Positions 54,328 through 64,000 of a DNA stretch of 64,000 nt are shown here, piece after piece. The stretch comes from Pseudomonas indica NBRC 103045. GTDB lineage: Bacteria; Pseudomonadota; Gammaproteobacteria; Pseudomonadales; Pseudomonadaceae. The notes under the pieces were generated by a model. That model saw nothing but the letters and a program-made list of their open reading frames with translations, did no database searches and was not told the DNA's origin. The stretch lies in contig NZ_BDAC01000002.1 of NCBI RefSeq assembly GCF_002091635.1, positions 186,001 through 250,000 on the forward strand, written 5' to 3'. A program made the translations under genes and the position numbers. Numbering within the stretch: position 1 is the first letter of the stretch; every line of letters starts with the position of its first letter.

Positions 54328-56322
54328 TCAATCGGCGCGCGTGAGGCGCCAGGGCAAACCTTGGCGCACACGTGCCAGGGCCTGTCGCAAGGTCGCCGGC
54401 GAAGCCTTCTGCCCACCATAACGCTGCGCTTCGTAGACTTGGACGAAACCCCGGATCGCCTCCGCCTGCGCCGGGAGCGCCAGGGACGCGCGTTCGGCGA
54501 ACGCCCGCGGCCCCTCCCCGGTCCGCCGACGCAGGCCGTGCCGGGCCAGCAGGCGCTCGAAGCGAAGAAACAGGCGCTGCTGGGGATCGTGCTCACAGCG
54601 CCAGGGTTTGAACAACAGCAGCGCCAGCAAGCTCAGCATCAGCCCGCCACCGCCGACCAGAACCACCGCCAGGACGCCGTTATCGATGCGACCGAACCAG
54701 CGCTGCAAGACCTCCAGCTGCTGCTCCCCCTGGTAGCCCAAGACCCAGCGCTGCCAGCCGTAGTTGACGCGATCCCAGGTCAGGCGCAGTTGGTTGATCC
54801 AGCCGATGTTGCGGTAGCGCAGCGGTGAAAACGGCGAGCTGGCGAGAAAGCTCTGTTCTTCCGCCACCGCCTGTTCGAGGCCCTGTTCGATCCGCTCGGG
54901 AGCGACCTGGAAGGTCGGATCGGCGCTGACCCAGCCCTTCCCCGGCTGCCAGTACTCGACCCAGGCATGGGCATCGAACTGGTGTACCGAGAGGTAGCGG
55001 CCGGACGGGTTGTATTCGCCGCCCTGGTAGCCGGCGACCACCCGCGCGGGAATGCCGGCAACCCGCAGGGCGAAGGTCATGGCGCCGGCGTAATGCGCAC
55101 AGAACCCCCGCCGGGTGTCGAACAGGAATTCGTCTATCCCGTCAGCGCCGGCCAGCGGCGGTTTCAGGGTGTAGACGTAAGGCTCGCGGTTGAAATGCGC
55201 CAGCAGTGCCTGCGCCAGCTCGTCAGGCTGGGGATACTGCCGCTTCAGGGCCTCGGCCCATTCGCGCGTGCGCGGGTTGCCCGTTTCCGGCAGTTGCAGG
55301 GCCCGGCGCAATTGTCCGCCCGCCAACTGCGGTTCGCGCACTGCCTGGGGCCAGGACACCACCCGGTAGAGCAGCGAACGGTCCACCGGGCGGTAATACT
55401 CCAGACGGAAGTCGTTCATCATCCGCGCCCGATCCAGCGAGGTCTCGCCGATATCCAGGCTGAACAACCAGGGTCGCTGGCTGGGCTCCATGACGATGCT
55501 GTACTGCAGCGGCGTCCCCTTCCGTTCCCAGCGCGGTGCGATGGGCAGATGCGCAGCAGGCGACTGCGACCAGCGGCGGCCGTCGAAGTGTTCCAGGGTC
55601 AAGGCACGCCAGTAGAGCTGCTGGCGCGGCGGCGGTTCACCATCGAAGCTGGCACGGAACGCCAGGGCACCGGACTGGCTCAGCTCGGCGATATCGCCTG
55701 GCGCCATGCTGTCGGAGAGGCCGGTCACCGCCTGGTCGCCCGGTTGCGGCAAGGTCCACAGCGGCCCCAGGCGGGGAAAGAAGACGAACAGCAGCAGCAT
55801 CAATGGCAGCGCTTGCAGTAGCATCCCGCCAGCCAGGCGCAGGGTCGGCCAGGGCCGCTCGGCGAAGCGAGTCTGCTGCAGACCGATCAGCGCCGCCAGC
55901 AAGGCGGTCACCGGCAGCAGGCTGTACAGCGCACTGACGATGCTGTCGTCGAACAGGTAGGCCGTGACCACGGCGAAGAAGCCGAGAAAGATCAGCACCA
56001 GCGCATCGCGGCGGCTGCGCATTTCCAGCAGTTTGAGGATGAACGCGGCGATCAGCAGGACACTGCCGGCTTCCAGGCCGATCAGGCTACCGCGGGAGAA
56101 GAACACGCCGAACCCCGTGCCGAGCAACAGGCCGAGCTTGATCCAGGCATTGGGGTAGCGCGCCCGCATCAGGAACACCTGGATACGCCAGCCGGCGCAG
56201 CCGAGCCAGAGGAAGACGATCCACAGCGGCAGGTGGATCAGGTGCGGCAGGATCACCAGGACCTGGGCCACCAGCAGCCAGGTCAGGCTGATCCGCGGGA
56301 TCGCCTCCGGTGTCCGGCTCAT
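54328..56322 (-). CDS. tgpA: Membrane transglutaminase TgpA
   Basis: TgpA is an essential-type inner-membrane transglutaminase described in P. aeruginosa. The 664-residue protein has six N-terminal transmembrane helices (to about residue 190), a periplasmic transglutaminase domain with the catalytic Cys in DTRRGFCAHYAGAMTFALR, His in QFDAHAWVEYW and Asp in WVSADPTFQV, and one C-terminal helix (NGVLAVVLVGGGGLMLSLLA). Its start overlaps the DUF58 stop (ATGA), so it is translationally coupled. Confidence 0.94.
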   Translation of the reverse strand: MSRTPEAIPRISLTWLLVAQVLVILPHLIHLPLWIVFLWLGCAGWRIQVFLMRARYPNAWIKLGLLLGTGFGVFFSRGSLIGLEAGSVLLIAAFILKLLEMRSRRDALVLIFLGFFAVVTAYLFDDSIVSALYSLLPVTALLAALIGLQQTRFAERPWPTLRLAGGMLLQALPLMLLLFVFFPRLGPLWTLPQPGDQAVTGLSDSMAPGDIAELSQSGALAFRASFDGEPPPRQQLYWRALTLEHFDGRRWSQSPAAHLPIAPRWERKGTPLQYSIVMEPSQRPWLFSLDIGETSLDRARMMNDFRLEYYRPVDRSLLYRVVSWPQAVREPQLAGGQLRRALQLPETGNPRTREWAEALKRQYPQPDELAQALLAHFNREPYVYTLKPPLAGADGIDEFLFDTRRGFCAHYAGAMTFALRVAGIPARVVAGYQGGEYNPSGRYLSVHQFDAHAWVEYWQPGKGWVSADPTFQVAPERIEQGLEQAVAEEQSFLASSPFSPLRYRNIGWINQLRLTWDRVNYGWQRWVLGYQGEQQLEVLQRWFGRIDNGVLAVVLVGGGGLMLSLLALLLFKPWRCEHDPQQRLFLRFERLLARHGLRRRTGEGPRAFAERASLALPAQAEAIRGFVQVYEAQRYGGQKASPATLRQALARVRQGLPWRLTRAD

Positions 56323-57278
56323 CGCGGCTCCCCGTACAGCGCCAATGCCCGCAGACAGGCCTCACGGTGCGCCTCGCCGTTGTCCAACGGCAGGAACTGA
56401 TCCGGCAAGCGCAAGGCGAACGGTTGCAGGCGCTCGGAGAACTGCAGCACCCAATGGCAGAGCAGCGACAGCCGATGTTCCGGGTCGCCTTCCAGCGCGT
56501 CGAAATCCAGGCACAGGTCGCGCCCCGCCAGGGCGGCGAAGTCCTTCACCAACAGCCCATGCCCACGGGAGAACGCCTTCCAGTGCAAACGGCGCTTGGA
56601 GTCGCCGGGCTGGTAAGGCTTGAGCCCCTGGTAATCGTCGGCGCCCGGCCCCTGGGCGCGGCGCCCCTCGTCGTCCTCATCCTCTTGCGCACCGACCGAC
56701 AAGGGCAGGTCACCCTCCAGCGGGCGCGGATAGACCAGCAGCGCCTGATCCAGATCGACCCAGCTCCAGGCCACCAAAATGCCTAGCGGGAAGCGGCTCT
56801 CGATCCGCAGACGGCCGGGCCGCAGCCAGCCGCGTCGCAATGCCGGCTGGCTCAGCTCGCATTCGCTGAGCCCCTGCGCAGGCACATCCAGCGCCTGCAA
56901 CGGCGCCGGTGGCCAGCCCAGGGCGATGGCCTGGTGCGCCCGCCCGGCGCTTTCCAGGCGCACCCGGAAACGCGCCTGCTCGCCGACGAACACAGCCCCT
57001 CCGCCCCCTGCCCTGACAATCAGCCCTGCGAGATTGCGGTAGGTATGCAGGATGGCGACGATGAACAGCGAGCCCAACAGGAATGTCAGCGCATAGGCGA
57101 GGCTGTTCTGGTAGTTGATCGCGGCCAGCAGCATCAGCAGCAGCGCGATACCGAACGCCAGCCCGACACGGGTGGGAATGATGAAGATGCGCCGCTGATT
57201 CAAACGAACGCTGGCGGCTGCCGGGATACGCCGCTCCAGCCAGCGGCTCCAGCGCGCCTTGAGTGGATGGGCGGCCAT
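56319..57278 (-). CDS. DUF58-domain protein
   Basis: The 319-residue protein starts at the ATG at 57278, overlapping the MoxR stop as TGATG. Two adjacent helices near residues 37-70 (VGLAFGIALLLMLLAAINY, ALTFLLGSLFIVAILH) anchor it. DUF58 has LKPYQPGDSKRRLHWKAFSR, the family signature, near residue 230. These proteins work with MoxR ATPases in von-Willebrand-type complex assembly; here they accompany TgpA. Confidence 0.92.
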   Translation of the reverse strand: MAAHPLKARWSRWLERRIPAAASVRLNQRRIFIIPTRVGLAFGIALLLMLLAAINYQNSLAYALTFLLGSLFIVAILHTYRNLAGLIVRAGGGGAVFVGEQARFRVRLESAGRAHQAIALGWPPAPLQALDVPAQGLSECELSQPALRRGWLRPGRLRIESRFPLGILVAWSWVDLDQALLVYPRPLEGDLPLSVGAQEDEDDEGRRAQGPGADDYQGLKPYQPGDSKRRLHWKAFSRGHGLLVKDFAALAGRDLCLDFDALEGDPEHRLSLLCHWVLQFSERLQPFALRLPDQFLPLDNGEAHREACLRALALYGEPR

Positions 57279-58195
57279 CAGACCGCTGCCACCTCGGTGA
57301 GCAGCCACTGCACCAGCGCACCGCCGCCGTGGCCGGTGGGGTCGGCGCGCTCGCGCAGGCGGTGCCCGACCACCGACGGCAGGACCGCCTGGACATCCTC
57401 GGGAATCACATAATCGCGCCCGGCGAGAAAGGCCCAGGCCCGCGCCGCGGCGAGCAGCGCCAGGCTGGCCCGTGGCGACAGGCCCCAGGCGAACTGCGGT
57501 TGGCTGCGGGTCGCCTCGACCAGCCGCAGCACGTAATCCACCAGCGCATCGCTGGCCCGCACCCGGGTGACCTCCTGCTGGATGGCCGCGAGTTCGGCAT
57601 GATCCAGCACCGCATCCAGGCGCGGCAGGATTTCCCGGCGCGACTCGCCGAGCAGCAGCGCCTTCTCCGCCGCCTTGGCCGGATAGCCGAGCGACAGGCG
57701 CATGAGGAAGCGGTCGAGCTGGGATTCCGGCAGGGCGAAGGTGCCGCCCTGGCTGACCGGGTTTTGCGTGGCGATGACGAAGAACGGCTCCGGCAGCGGT
57801 CGGGTCGCGCCCTCGATGGTCACCTGTCCCTCTTCCATTGCCTCCAGCAACGCGCTCTGGCTCTTCGGCGTGGCCCGGTTGATTTCATCCGCCAGCACCA
57901 GCTCGGCGAAGATCGGCCCGGGATGGAAGACGAACTGCCCGGTGTCCTTGTCGAACACCGAGGTGCCGAGGATGTCGCCGGGCAGCAGGTCGGAGGTGAA
58001 CTGGATGCGCTGGAAGCTCAGCCCCATCACCCGGGCCAGGGCGTGGCTCAGGGTGGTCTTGCCCATGCCCGGCAGGTCCTCGATCAACAGGTGCCCCCGG
58101 GCCAGCAGGCAGGTCAGCGCCAATCGCACCTGGGCCTCCTTGCCGAGCAATACCTGATTCACCGCCTGCAGGCAGTCCTCCAGTTTCGTGCGCAT
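57278..58195 (-). CDS. MoxR-family AAA+ ATPase
   Basis: The 305-residue ATPase has Walker A IEDLPGMGKTTLSHALA, Walker B LVLADEINRATPKSQSALL and sensor-1 FVIATQNPVSQGGTFALPES, all typical of the MRP/MoxR group. It is the first gene of the moxR-DUF58-tgpA operon and probably assembles or activates the membrane proteins encoded downstream. It diverges from the P-type ATPase gene across 162 bp. Confidence 0.95.
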   Translation of the reverse strand: MRTKLEDCLQAVNQVLLGKEAQVRLALTCLLARGHLLIEDLPGMGKTTLSHALARVMGLSFQRIQFTSDLLPGDILGTSVFDKDTGQFVFHPGPIFAELVLADEINRATPKSQSALLEAMEEGQVTIEGATRPLPEPFFVIATQNPVSQGGTFALPESQLDRFLMRLSLGYPAKAAEKALLLGESRREILPRLDAVLDHAELAAIQQEVTRVRASDALVDYVLRLVEATRSQPQFAWGLSPRASLALLAAARAWAFLAGRDYVIPEDVQAVLPSVVGHRLRERADPTGHGGGALVQWLLTEVAAV

Positions 58196-58357
58196 GCCAC
58201 TCTCCTCTGTCAGGCGAACGATCCTACTGGTGCATATGACCGCCGCAAAGCCTCTGCAATCTTTGCTGACGAAAGTTGTGAAGCCGTTTGATCCAGGCCA
58301 ATACCCGGTTCGGACCGTCCCTCTAGGCTGGAGTCGTATTCATCACCGGAGGACGCC

Positions 58358-61054
58358 ATGAACGCCCCCGCTTCCCGCGACTGGCATGCGCAACCCGCGC
58401 ATTACAGCCTGCAACAGCTCGACGCCAGCGACACTGGCCTGAGCACCGAGGAGGCCGAGCGCCGTCTCGCTCTCCACGGTCCCAACCAACTGCCGGAGCG
58501 CAACGCCGCCGGGCCGCTGAAGCGCTTCTTGCGCCAGTTCCACAACCTGCTGATCTATGTGCTGCTGCTTTCGACCCTGGTCACCCTCGCCTTAGGCGAG
58601 TGGCTGGACAGCGCGGTGATCTTCGGCGTGGTGCTGATCAACGCCATCGTCGGCTTCATCCAGGAGGGCAAGGCGGAACAGGCGATGCGCGCCATCCAGA
58701 AGATGCTCACCCTGGACAGCCGGGTGCGCCGCGACGGCGCCGTGCAAAGCGTACCGGCCGAACGCCTGGTGCCCGGCGACCTGGTGCTGCTGGAAGCCGG
58801 CGACCGGGTCCCCGCCGACCTGCGCCTGCTGGAAACCCGCGACCTGCGCATCGAAGAAGCGGCCCTCACCGGCGAGTCGCTGCCGGCCGACAAGGCCACC
58901 GATCCGGTGGCCCGGGACGTCGGCCTGGGCGACCGGCGCAGCATGGCCTACTCCGGCACGCTGGTCAGCGCCGGCAGCGGTTGCGGCGTGGTGGTCGCCA
59001 CCGCCGGCCACACCGAACTGGGCCGCATCAGCCACATGCTGGGCACGGTGGTCAGCCTGCAGACCCCGCTGCTGGCGGACATGGCGCGCTTCGCCCGGCA
59101 CCTGACCCTGATCATTCTCGCCCTGGCGCTGCTCACCTTCGCCTTCGGCGTCCTGCTGCGCGGCTACAGCCCGCAGGACATGCTGCTGGCGGCGGTCGGC
59201 CTGGCCGTGGCGGCGATTCCCGAAGGCTTGCCGGCGGTGCTCACCATCATCCTGGCTCTCGGCGTACAGCGCATGGCCCGGCGCCAGGCGATCATCCGCC
59301 GCCTGCCGGCAGTGGAAAGCCTGGGCGCGGTGACGGTGATCTGTTCGGATAAGACCGGCACCCTGACCCGCAACGAGATGACCGTGCAACAGGTCTTCAC
59401 CACCGCCCACCGTTATACGATCGATGGCGTCGGCTATGCACCGGAAGGCCGCATCCATTGCGATGACGGTCAGCTCTGTAGCCTCGACAGCGCGGACGAC
59501 CTGCGCGAACTGGCCCGTGCCGGGCTGCTGGCCAACAGCGCCAGCCTGTGTCTGGCCGACCAGCGCTGGTGCATCACCGGCGACCCCACCGAAGCCGCGC
59601 TGTTGACCCTGGCTGGCAAGCTGGGCCTGGAACGGGAGCGCGAAGTACTATCCCTACCGCGAGTCGACGCGATCCCCTTCAGTTCCGAACGCCGTTGCTT
59701 GGCCAGCCTGCATCACGACCACGCCGGGCATGGCCTGATCTATCTGGTCGGCGCTCCCGAACGCCTGCTGGAGGTGTGCAACCGGCAGTGGCGCGACGGC
59801 CGCCCCGAGCCGCTGGACCCGCGCCACTGGCACGAGGTCCTGGGTAACGGCGCCAGCCAGGGCCTGCGCATGCTCGGCCTCGCCCTGCGGCCGCTGCCCA
59901 CGCCGCAACACGAGCTGGACTACCGCGATCTGGAAGGCGATTTCATCCTGCTCGGTCTGGTCGGCATGCTCGATCCGCCGCGGGAAGAGGCCATCGCCGC
60001 CATCGCCGAATGCCACAGCGCGGGCATCGCGGTGAAGATGATCACCGGCGACCACGCCGCCACAGCCAGCGCCATCGCCCAGCGCCTCGGCCTGGGTGGC
60101 GGTGCGCCGCTCACCGGGACCGATCTGGACCGGCTGAGCGATGCCGAGCTGGATGCCCGCCTGCCCCACACCACGGTATTCGCCCGCACCAGCCCGGCGC
60201 ACAAGCTGCGCCTGGTGGAACGCCTGCAAGCCTGCGGCGCCCGGGTGGCGATGACCGGCGACGGGGTCAACGACGCACCGGCGCTCAAGCGCGCCGACAT
60301 CGGCGTGGCCATGGGGGTCAAGGGTACCGAAGTGGCCAAGGAGGCAGCGCAGATGGTGCTTGCCGACGATAACTTCGCCACCATCGCCCACGCCGTGGAG
60401 GAAGGCCGCACGGTCTACGACAACCTGCGCAAGTCGATCCTCTTCATCCTGCCTACCAATGGCGGCGAAGCGCTGGTATTGCTGGTGGCCATCGCCCTCG
60501 GCCTGACCCTGCCGATCACGCCGTTGCAGATTCTCTGGGTCAACATGATCACCGCGGTGACCCTGGCCCTGGCGCTAGCCTTCGAGCCGGCCGAGGACGA
60601 CCTGATGCGAAGGCCGCCGCGTGACCCACGCATGCCGCTGCTGACGCCTCGTCTGCTCTGGCGCGTGCTGTTCATTTCGATCCTGATGACCGTCGCCAGC
60701 CTGGGCCTGTTCCTCTACGCCCAATCGCTGGGCTGGAGCCTGGACAGCAGCCGTACCCTGGCGGTCAACGCCATGGTCGCCAGCGAGATCGGCTATCTGT
60801 TCAGCAGCCGCCGGCTGGACGGCACCGCCCGCTTCGGCTGGCGCGACAATCCGATGGTCTGGAGCATGGTGCTGCTGCTCATCGGCATGCAACTGGCGCT
60901 CACCCATTGGTCGCCGCTGCAGGCCTTGTTCGCGACCACCTCGCTGCCGGCGGACGCCTGGGGCTGGTGCCTGCTGGTGGCGGTCGGCGTCTGCGTGTTG
61001 GTGGAGTTGGAGAAGCTTCTGGTACGGAGCCTGGGGCAGTCGCCCCAGGTATGA
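58358..61054 (+). CDS. Cation-transporting P-type ATPase (P2A/PacL-like)
   Basis: The 898-residue protein has the full P-type set: actuator motif LTGES (near 170), phosphorylation motif CSDKTGTLTRNE with the Asp near 329, and GDGVNDAPALKRADIGVAMG hinge. Helix 4 has IPEGLPAVLTIILALG and the C-terminus has four to six helices. The PEGLPA motif is of the PacL/SERCA or Na/K-type groups, transporting Ca2+ or monovalent cations; the ion is not decided. An N-terminal cation ATPase domain (residues 15-80) is present. RBS GGAGG precedes ATG 58358. Confidence 0.92.
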   Translation: MNAPASRDWHAQPAHYSLQQLDASDTGLSTEEAERRLALHGPNQLPERNAAGPLKRFLRQFHNLLIYVLLLSTLVTLALGEWLDSAVIFGVVLINAIVGFIQEGKAEQAMRAIQKMLTLDSRVRRDGAVQSVPAERLVPGDLVLLEAGDRVPADLRLLETRDLRIEEAALTGESLPADKATDPVARDVGLGDRRSMAYSGTLVSAGSGCGVVVATAGHTELGRISHMLGTVVSLQTPLLADMARFARHLTLIILALALLTFAFGVLLRGYSPQDMLLAAVGLAVAAIPEGLPAVLTIILALGVQRMARRQAIIRRLPAVESLGAVTVICSDKTGTLTRNEMTVQQVFTTAHRYTIDGVGYAPEGRIHCDDGQLCSLDSADDLRELARAGLLANSASLCLADQRWCITGDPTEAALLTLAGKLGLEREREVLSLPRVDAIPFSSERRCLASLHHDHAGHGLIYLVGAPERLLEVCNRQWRDGRPEPLDPRHWHEVLGNGASQGLRMLGLALRPLPTPQHELDYRDLEGDFILLGLVGMLDPPREEAIAAIAECHSAGIAVKMITGDHAATASAIAQRLGLGGGAPLTGTDLDRLSDAELDARLPHTTVFARTSPAHKLRLVERLQACGARVAMTGDGVNDAPALKRADIGVAMGVKGTEVAKEAAQMVLADDNFATIAHAVEEGRTVYDNLRKSILFILPTNGGEALVLLVAIALGLTLPITPLQILWVNMITAVTLALALAFEPAEDDLMRRPPRDPRMPLLTPRLLWRVLFISILMTVASLGLFLYAQSLGWSLDSSRTLAVNAMVASEIGYLFSSRRLDGTARFGWRDNPMVWSMVLLLIGMQLALTHWSPLQALFATTSLPADAWGWCLLVAVGVCVLVELEKLLVRSLGQSPQV

Positions 61055-61077
61055 ATATGAAACGGAACTCGGCCGCG

Positions 61078-61689
61078 TCAGAGCTGCGGCCGGGCCATCT
61101 CGAACACCTCACGGGTGTGGGTATAACCGCTCCCGCCGAGCCGGCCGATCAGATCCAGCTTGCGTGGGTCGACTCGGCCACGTTCGTCGAGTATCTCCGG
61201 GTCGACGTGCGCCAACAGGATGCGGGCGAAGATCAGGTAATTGCTGGGGTTGTCGCGCGGATAGGGTTGCACCTCGGCCAAGGAGCACTCGAAGGCCACC
61301 GGCGCCCCGGCAACCCGCGGCGGAGCGACCCGTTCGGCCGGTACGCTGGCGATGCCACATGCCTCGAACTCGCTGACGCCATGCGGCAAGGAGGCCGACG
61401 AGGCGTTCATCGCCTCGGCCTGGCTCGCCGTCACCAAGTGGATCACCAGCTCGCCGGTGTCCTGCACGTTGCGCAGCGTGTCCTTGAGCCGACCATCGTC
61501 ATGCAGGCCAATGTTGACCAGCAGGGTCGGCGGCTCGTCGCTGATCACCTGGAAGAAGCTGAACGGCGCCAGGTTGCTCACGCCTTCGCGGGACAGGCTG
61601 GACACCCAGGCGATCGGCCTCGGCGTCACCGTGGCGGTCAGCCAGCGATAAGCCTCCAGCGGGGTCAGCCGGGTAAAGTCGATGAGCAT
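61078..61689 (-). CDS. Flavin reductase family (FMN-binding split barrel) protein
   Basis: The 203-residue protein starts at the ATG at 61689 (GGAGG site). TATVTPRPIAWVSSLSREGV and NLAPFSFFQVISDEPPTLLV are the FMN-binding split-barrel signatures of the flavin reductase/DIM6-NTAB group. It could reduce FMN for a monooxygenase or act as an oxidoreductase itself; no oxygenase is adjacent. It converges with the P-type ATPase, 23 bp apart. Confidence 0.9.
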   Translation of the reverse strand: MLIDFTRLTPLEAYRWLTATVTPRPIAWVSSLSREGVSNLAPFSFFQVISDEPPTLLVNIGLHDDGRLKDTLRNVQDTGELVIHLVTASQAEAMNASSASLPHGVSEFEACGIASVPAERVAPPRVAGAPVAFECSLAEVQPYPRDNPSNYLIFARILLAHVDPEILDERGRVDPRKLDLIGRLGGSGYTHTREVFEMARPQL

Positions 61690-61762
61690 GGAAACCTCCG
61701 GCACGGAGCCGAAAATGCAAGGGAATGGGCGCCGGGCCAGAAGCGCGGCACCCGGAGGGAAA

Positions 61763-62041
61763 TCAACGCCCGGCGCGGGACTCGCGGATGTAGAAGCGCG
61801 CCTTTTCCGCTTTGCGGGAGCACCCTTCGTAGGCCTCGAACTGCTGCTGGGTCTTGGCGCCGGTGAGCAGCGTCAGGGCCTTGGAGTAGCTCACGGTACC
61901 GGCGAAGCCTTCAGCCTTGGCCAGGTCCAGTTCCTTCCAGGCGGCGTCCAACTGGTTCGCGCAATTGTCGCGGTAGGTCGTCTTGGCGGCACATCCGGCC
62001 AGCAGCAAGGCGATCAAGGGCAGGCTGATCCAGGCTTTCAT
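61763..62041 (-). CDS. Small lipoprotein of unknown function
   Basis: The 92-residue protein starts at the ATG at 62041 (GAGGAG site). A lipoprotein signal ends with LLAGCAAK (Cys around 18), and the mature part is short, helical and charged with two further cysteines (YRDNCANQLDAAW, EAYEGCSRKAEKA). No domain recognised. It may be co-transcribed with the flavin reductase gene 73 bp downstream. Confidence 0.75.
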   Translation of the reverse strand: MKAWISLPLIALLLAGCAAKTTYRDNCANQLDAAWKELDLAKAEGFAGTVSYSKALTLLTGAKTQQQFEAYEGCSRKAEKARFYIRESRAGR

Positions 62042-62189
62042 CCAATTAACTCCTCGAAAAAGGGACAACGATGGAAATGCGGGCGCGATGCGGGGTTCCG
62101 TTCACGCCCGATCGAATCCTAGCGCCAGGCTATGACGACGAGAAACCGGAAAAGTGCCGCTTTGTGGCCTATCCGGCACTGCCGCCACT

Positions 62190-63290
62190 TCAACGCGGCT
62201 GACGCTGGCGCAGATACTCGATCACCGCCGCCTGCTCGCCAGCGAATTCGATACGCTCCGCCTTGCTCTCGCGCTGGTAGGCGTACATCGGGTCGTAGTA
62301 TTCGCTCAGCAACCCTTCGATCCAGCCGCGGTGCAGGCTGACGTCGCCACTGCGCTCCTGCTCGATCAACGCTGCGTCCATGATGGCGGCCATGCGTTGG
62401 TAGCGTTCCCCGCCCAGCCGCTTGACGATGTTCGACAGACTCTGCCGGAGCCGCTCGGCGAACGCCGGGAAACCGCGCTCCTCGCCATGTTCGGCGATGA
62501 ACTCGGCGGTCAGGTCGATCACGTAGTCCTTGAGAATGCGCTCGATCCGCCCTTCCAGGCTGTCTTCCAGCCAGACCAGCGGGTATCGCTGCATACCCTG
62601 GTACAGCTCCAGCGGCACCGAGCAACTGCCGACGATGCGCCCTTCGTCCTCCAGAACGAACTGCTCGATCCCCGCCGCGCGCTTCTTCAGCAGGTCGATG
62701 GCCAGGCGGTTCTCGAAGTCGATCTGCGCCGGCTGCGGCGTGGCGCGTTTGCCGAAGCTGGAGCCACGGTGATTGGCGTGGCCTTCCAGGTCCAGACTGT
62801 TGGCCAGTTGCGCCACCACTTCGGTCTTGCCGGTGCCGGTGAGGCCGCCGACCAGCACGAAATCGCACTGTTCCACCGCCTGCTGGGTGGTTTCCAGCAG
62901 GAAGGTCCGCAGCGCCTTGTAGCCGCCGGTCACCCGCGGATAATCGATGCCCGCTTCGCTTTTCAGCCACTGCTGGACGATCTGCGAACGCAACCCGCCG
63001 CGGAAGCAATACAGGTAGCCGTCCGGGTTAGCCTTGGCGAAGGCGGCCCAGGCCTCGATGCGCTCGGCCTTGGTCGTGCCGGACACCAGTTGGTGGCCCA
63101 GCTCGATGGCCGCCTTCTGGCCGTGCAGCTTGTAGCAGGTGCCGACCTTCTGCCGCTCGATATCGGTCATCAGCGGCAGGTTGACCGTGTGCGGGAAGGC
63201 GCCCTTGGAAAACTCCACCGGAGCGCGGGCATCCATCATCGGCAAATCGTTGAGAAAAAGGGCGCGGTAATCGGCGGTATCCGGACGCAT
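62190..63290 (-). CDS. mnmH: tRNA 2-selenouridine synthase MnmH (SelU)
   Basis: MnmH uses selenophosphate to turn 2-thiouridine into 2-selenouridine in tRNA. The 366-residue protein starts [20 protein letters not shown] at ATG 63290 and has a rhodanese-like domain with the catalytic Cys in [13 protein letters not shown] and a P-loop in [13 protein letters not shown]. Its start overlaps the selD stop by one base (TGATG), so the enzyme that makes its selenium donor is coupled to it. Confidence 0.95.
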   Translation of the reverse strand: MRPDTADYRALFLNDLPMMDARAPVEFSKGAFPHTVNLPLMTDIERQKVGTCYKLHGQKAAIELGHQLVSGTTKAERIEAWAAFAKANPDGYLYCFRGGLRSQIVQQWLKSEAGIDYPRVTGGYKALRTFLLETTQQAVEQCDFVLVGGLTGTGKTEVVAQLANSLDLEGHANHRGSSFGKRATPQPAQIDFENRLAIDLLKKRAAGIEQFVLEDEGRIVGSCSVPLELYQGMQRYPLVWLEDSLEGRIERILKDYVIDLTAEFIAEHGEERGFPAFAERLRQSLSNIVKRLGGERYQRMAAIMDAALIEQERSGDVSLHRGWIEGLLSEYYDPMYAYQRESKAERIEFAGEQAAVIEYLRQRQPR

Positions 63291-64000
63291 CAGAGCACCT
63301 CGACCGCGTAACGCTGTCGCTCGACCAACTGGCCGATCGCTTGCAGCTCCAAGCCCAGCTCGGCGCAGGTCGTCTGGAACGCCGCCTCGCCCTCCGGCGC
63401 GACGGCCACCAGCAGACCGCCGCTGGTCTGCGGATCGCAGAGCAGGAGTTTCTGCAATTCGGGCAGCGGCGCGATCTTCTCGCCGTAGCTGTCGAAGTTG
63501 CGCAAGGTCCCGCCCGGCACGCAGCCCTGCTCCAGGTAGTACTCGACCCCCACCAGACGTGGCACCCGGGCGAACTCGACACGTGCGGTCAGGCCGCTGC
63601 CGTCGGCCATCTCGATCAGATGACCGAGCAGGCCGAAGCCGGTGACATCGGTCATCGCCTTGACCCCGGCGAGCTTGCCGAAGCGGCTGCCGGGCTTGTT
63701 CAGGGTGCACATCCAGTCGCGCGCCACGCCCACGTCCTCGGCGCGCAAACGGGCCTTCTTCTCCGCCGTGGTGAAGATGCCGATGCCCAGCGGCTTGGTC
63801 AGGTACAGGGTGCAGCCGGCGGTGGCGCTGTCGTTGCGCTTCATGTGGCGCTTTTCCACCAGGCCGGTGACGGCCAGGCCGAAGATCGGCTCCGGCGCAT
63901 CGATGGAATGGCCGCCGGCCAGCGGGATGCCCGCCTCATCGCAGACGGCACGGCCGCCGCGAATCACTTCGCGGGCGACTTCCGCCGCCAGCACGTTGAC
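63290..64000 (-). CDS. selD: Selenophosphate synthetase SelD (5' part outside window)
   Basis: SelD makes selenophosphate from selenide and ATP. The 236 codons present cover the C-terminal two-thirds: [31 protein letters not shown] and [15 protein letters not shown] are signatures. The frame is open through base 64000 ([12 protein letters not shown]), so the start and the catalytic Cys/Sec near residue 17 lie to the right. It is coupled to mnmH. Confidence 0.96.
   Translation of the reverse strand, partial: VNVLAAEVAREVIRGGRAVCDEAGIPLAGGHSIDAPEPIFGLAVTGLVEKRHMKRNDSATAGCTLYLTKPLGIGIFTTAEKKARLRAEDVGVARDWMCTLNKPGSRFGKLAGVKAMTDVTGFGLLGHLIEMADGSGLTARVEFARVPRLVGVEYYLEQGCVPGGTLRNFDSYGEKIAPLPELQKLLLCDPQTSGGLLVAVAPEGEAAFQTTCAELGLELQAIGQLVERQRYAVEVL

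Overview
The window looks like chromosomal DNA from a Pseudomonas species of the P. aeruginosa / P. nitroreducens / P. citronellolis side of the genus. The evidence is high-GC coding sequence with strong third-position G/C, OprI lipoprotein, ThrH, a 4Fe-4S-type CysH, the LipA/LipH lipase-foldase pair, TgpA, and the AcnD/PrpF form of the methylcitrate cycle. From memory, several blocks keep the gene order of P. aeruginosa (pabB-thrH-cysH-cysB-uspA-panE; oprI-ldt-tesA-ABC-greB-thpR-lipA-lipH; moxR-DUF58-tgpA), but joined differently. No rRNA, tRNA, CRISPR array or intact mobile element was seen.

Bases 1-7054 are the accessory part. A giant minus-strand RTX gene runs off the left edge: it is open from 5059 to base 1, 1686 codons without a stop. 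Its N-terminus resembles a T4-type (GH24-like) lysozyme and the rest is RTX calcium-binding repeats. Just upstream on the same strand lies a secreted protein of the LprI/DUF1311 lysozyme-inhibitor type (5235-5660). I read this as a type-I-secreted muramidase toxin with its own periplasmic immunity protein. The lysozyme half, the inhibitor and the DNA up to about 6.3 kb are visibly AT-rich, whereas the RTX half is GC-rich; the switch falls at a poly-glutamate hinge. An IS30-family transposase relic broken over three frames (6348-6545) and non-coding debris separate this island from the core genome.

Bases 7055-13891 are the propionate (2-methylcitrate) operon, minus strand: GntR regulator, prpB, prpC, acnD, prpF. 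No prpD is present. Two TTGTCGACAA palindromes bracket a sigma-70-like promoter in front of the regulator. Bases 14087-17145 (plus) hold a three-gene operon: periplasmic retropepsin-like protease, inactive transglutaminase/7TM protein, and ATP-grasp ligase-like protein. Bases 17239-28048 (minus) hold a Fil-type envelope/pilus-like cluster: two tandem MalT-like LuxR regulators, a small secreted DUF6160-like protein, a C39 peptidase, two outer-membrane beta-barrel proteins and a DUF4124/MalM-like protein.

Bases 28149-37679 are housekeeping genes for folate precursor synthesis, sulfate assimilation (cysH, cysB), universal stress, a ketopantoate-reductase-like enzyme, PilZ signalling and DAHP synthase. 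Bases 38063-47915 hold envelope and lipolytic functions: oprI facing an L,D-transpeptidase, tesA divergent from an ABC exporter pair with only 10 bp between start codons, greB, thpR, and lipA-lipH behind a sigma-54-type promoter. Bases 48017-58195 hold a lytic transglycosylase, TatD, a chemoreceptor, a thioesterase, a CHAD protein and the overlapping moxR-DUF58-tgpA operon. Bases 58358-64000 hold a PacL-type P-type ATPase, a flavin reductase, a small lipoprotein and the selenium genes mnmH (selU) and selD (cut by the right edge).
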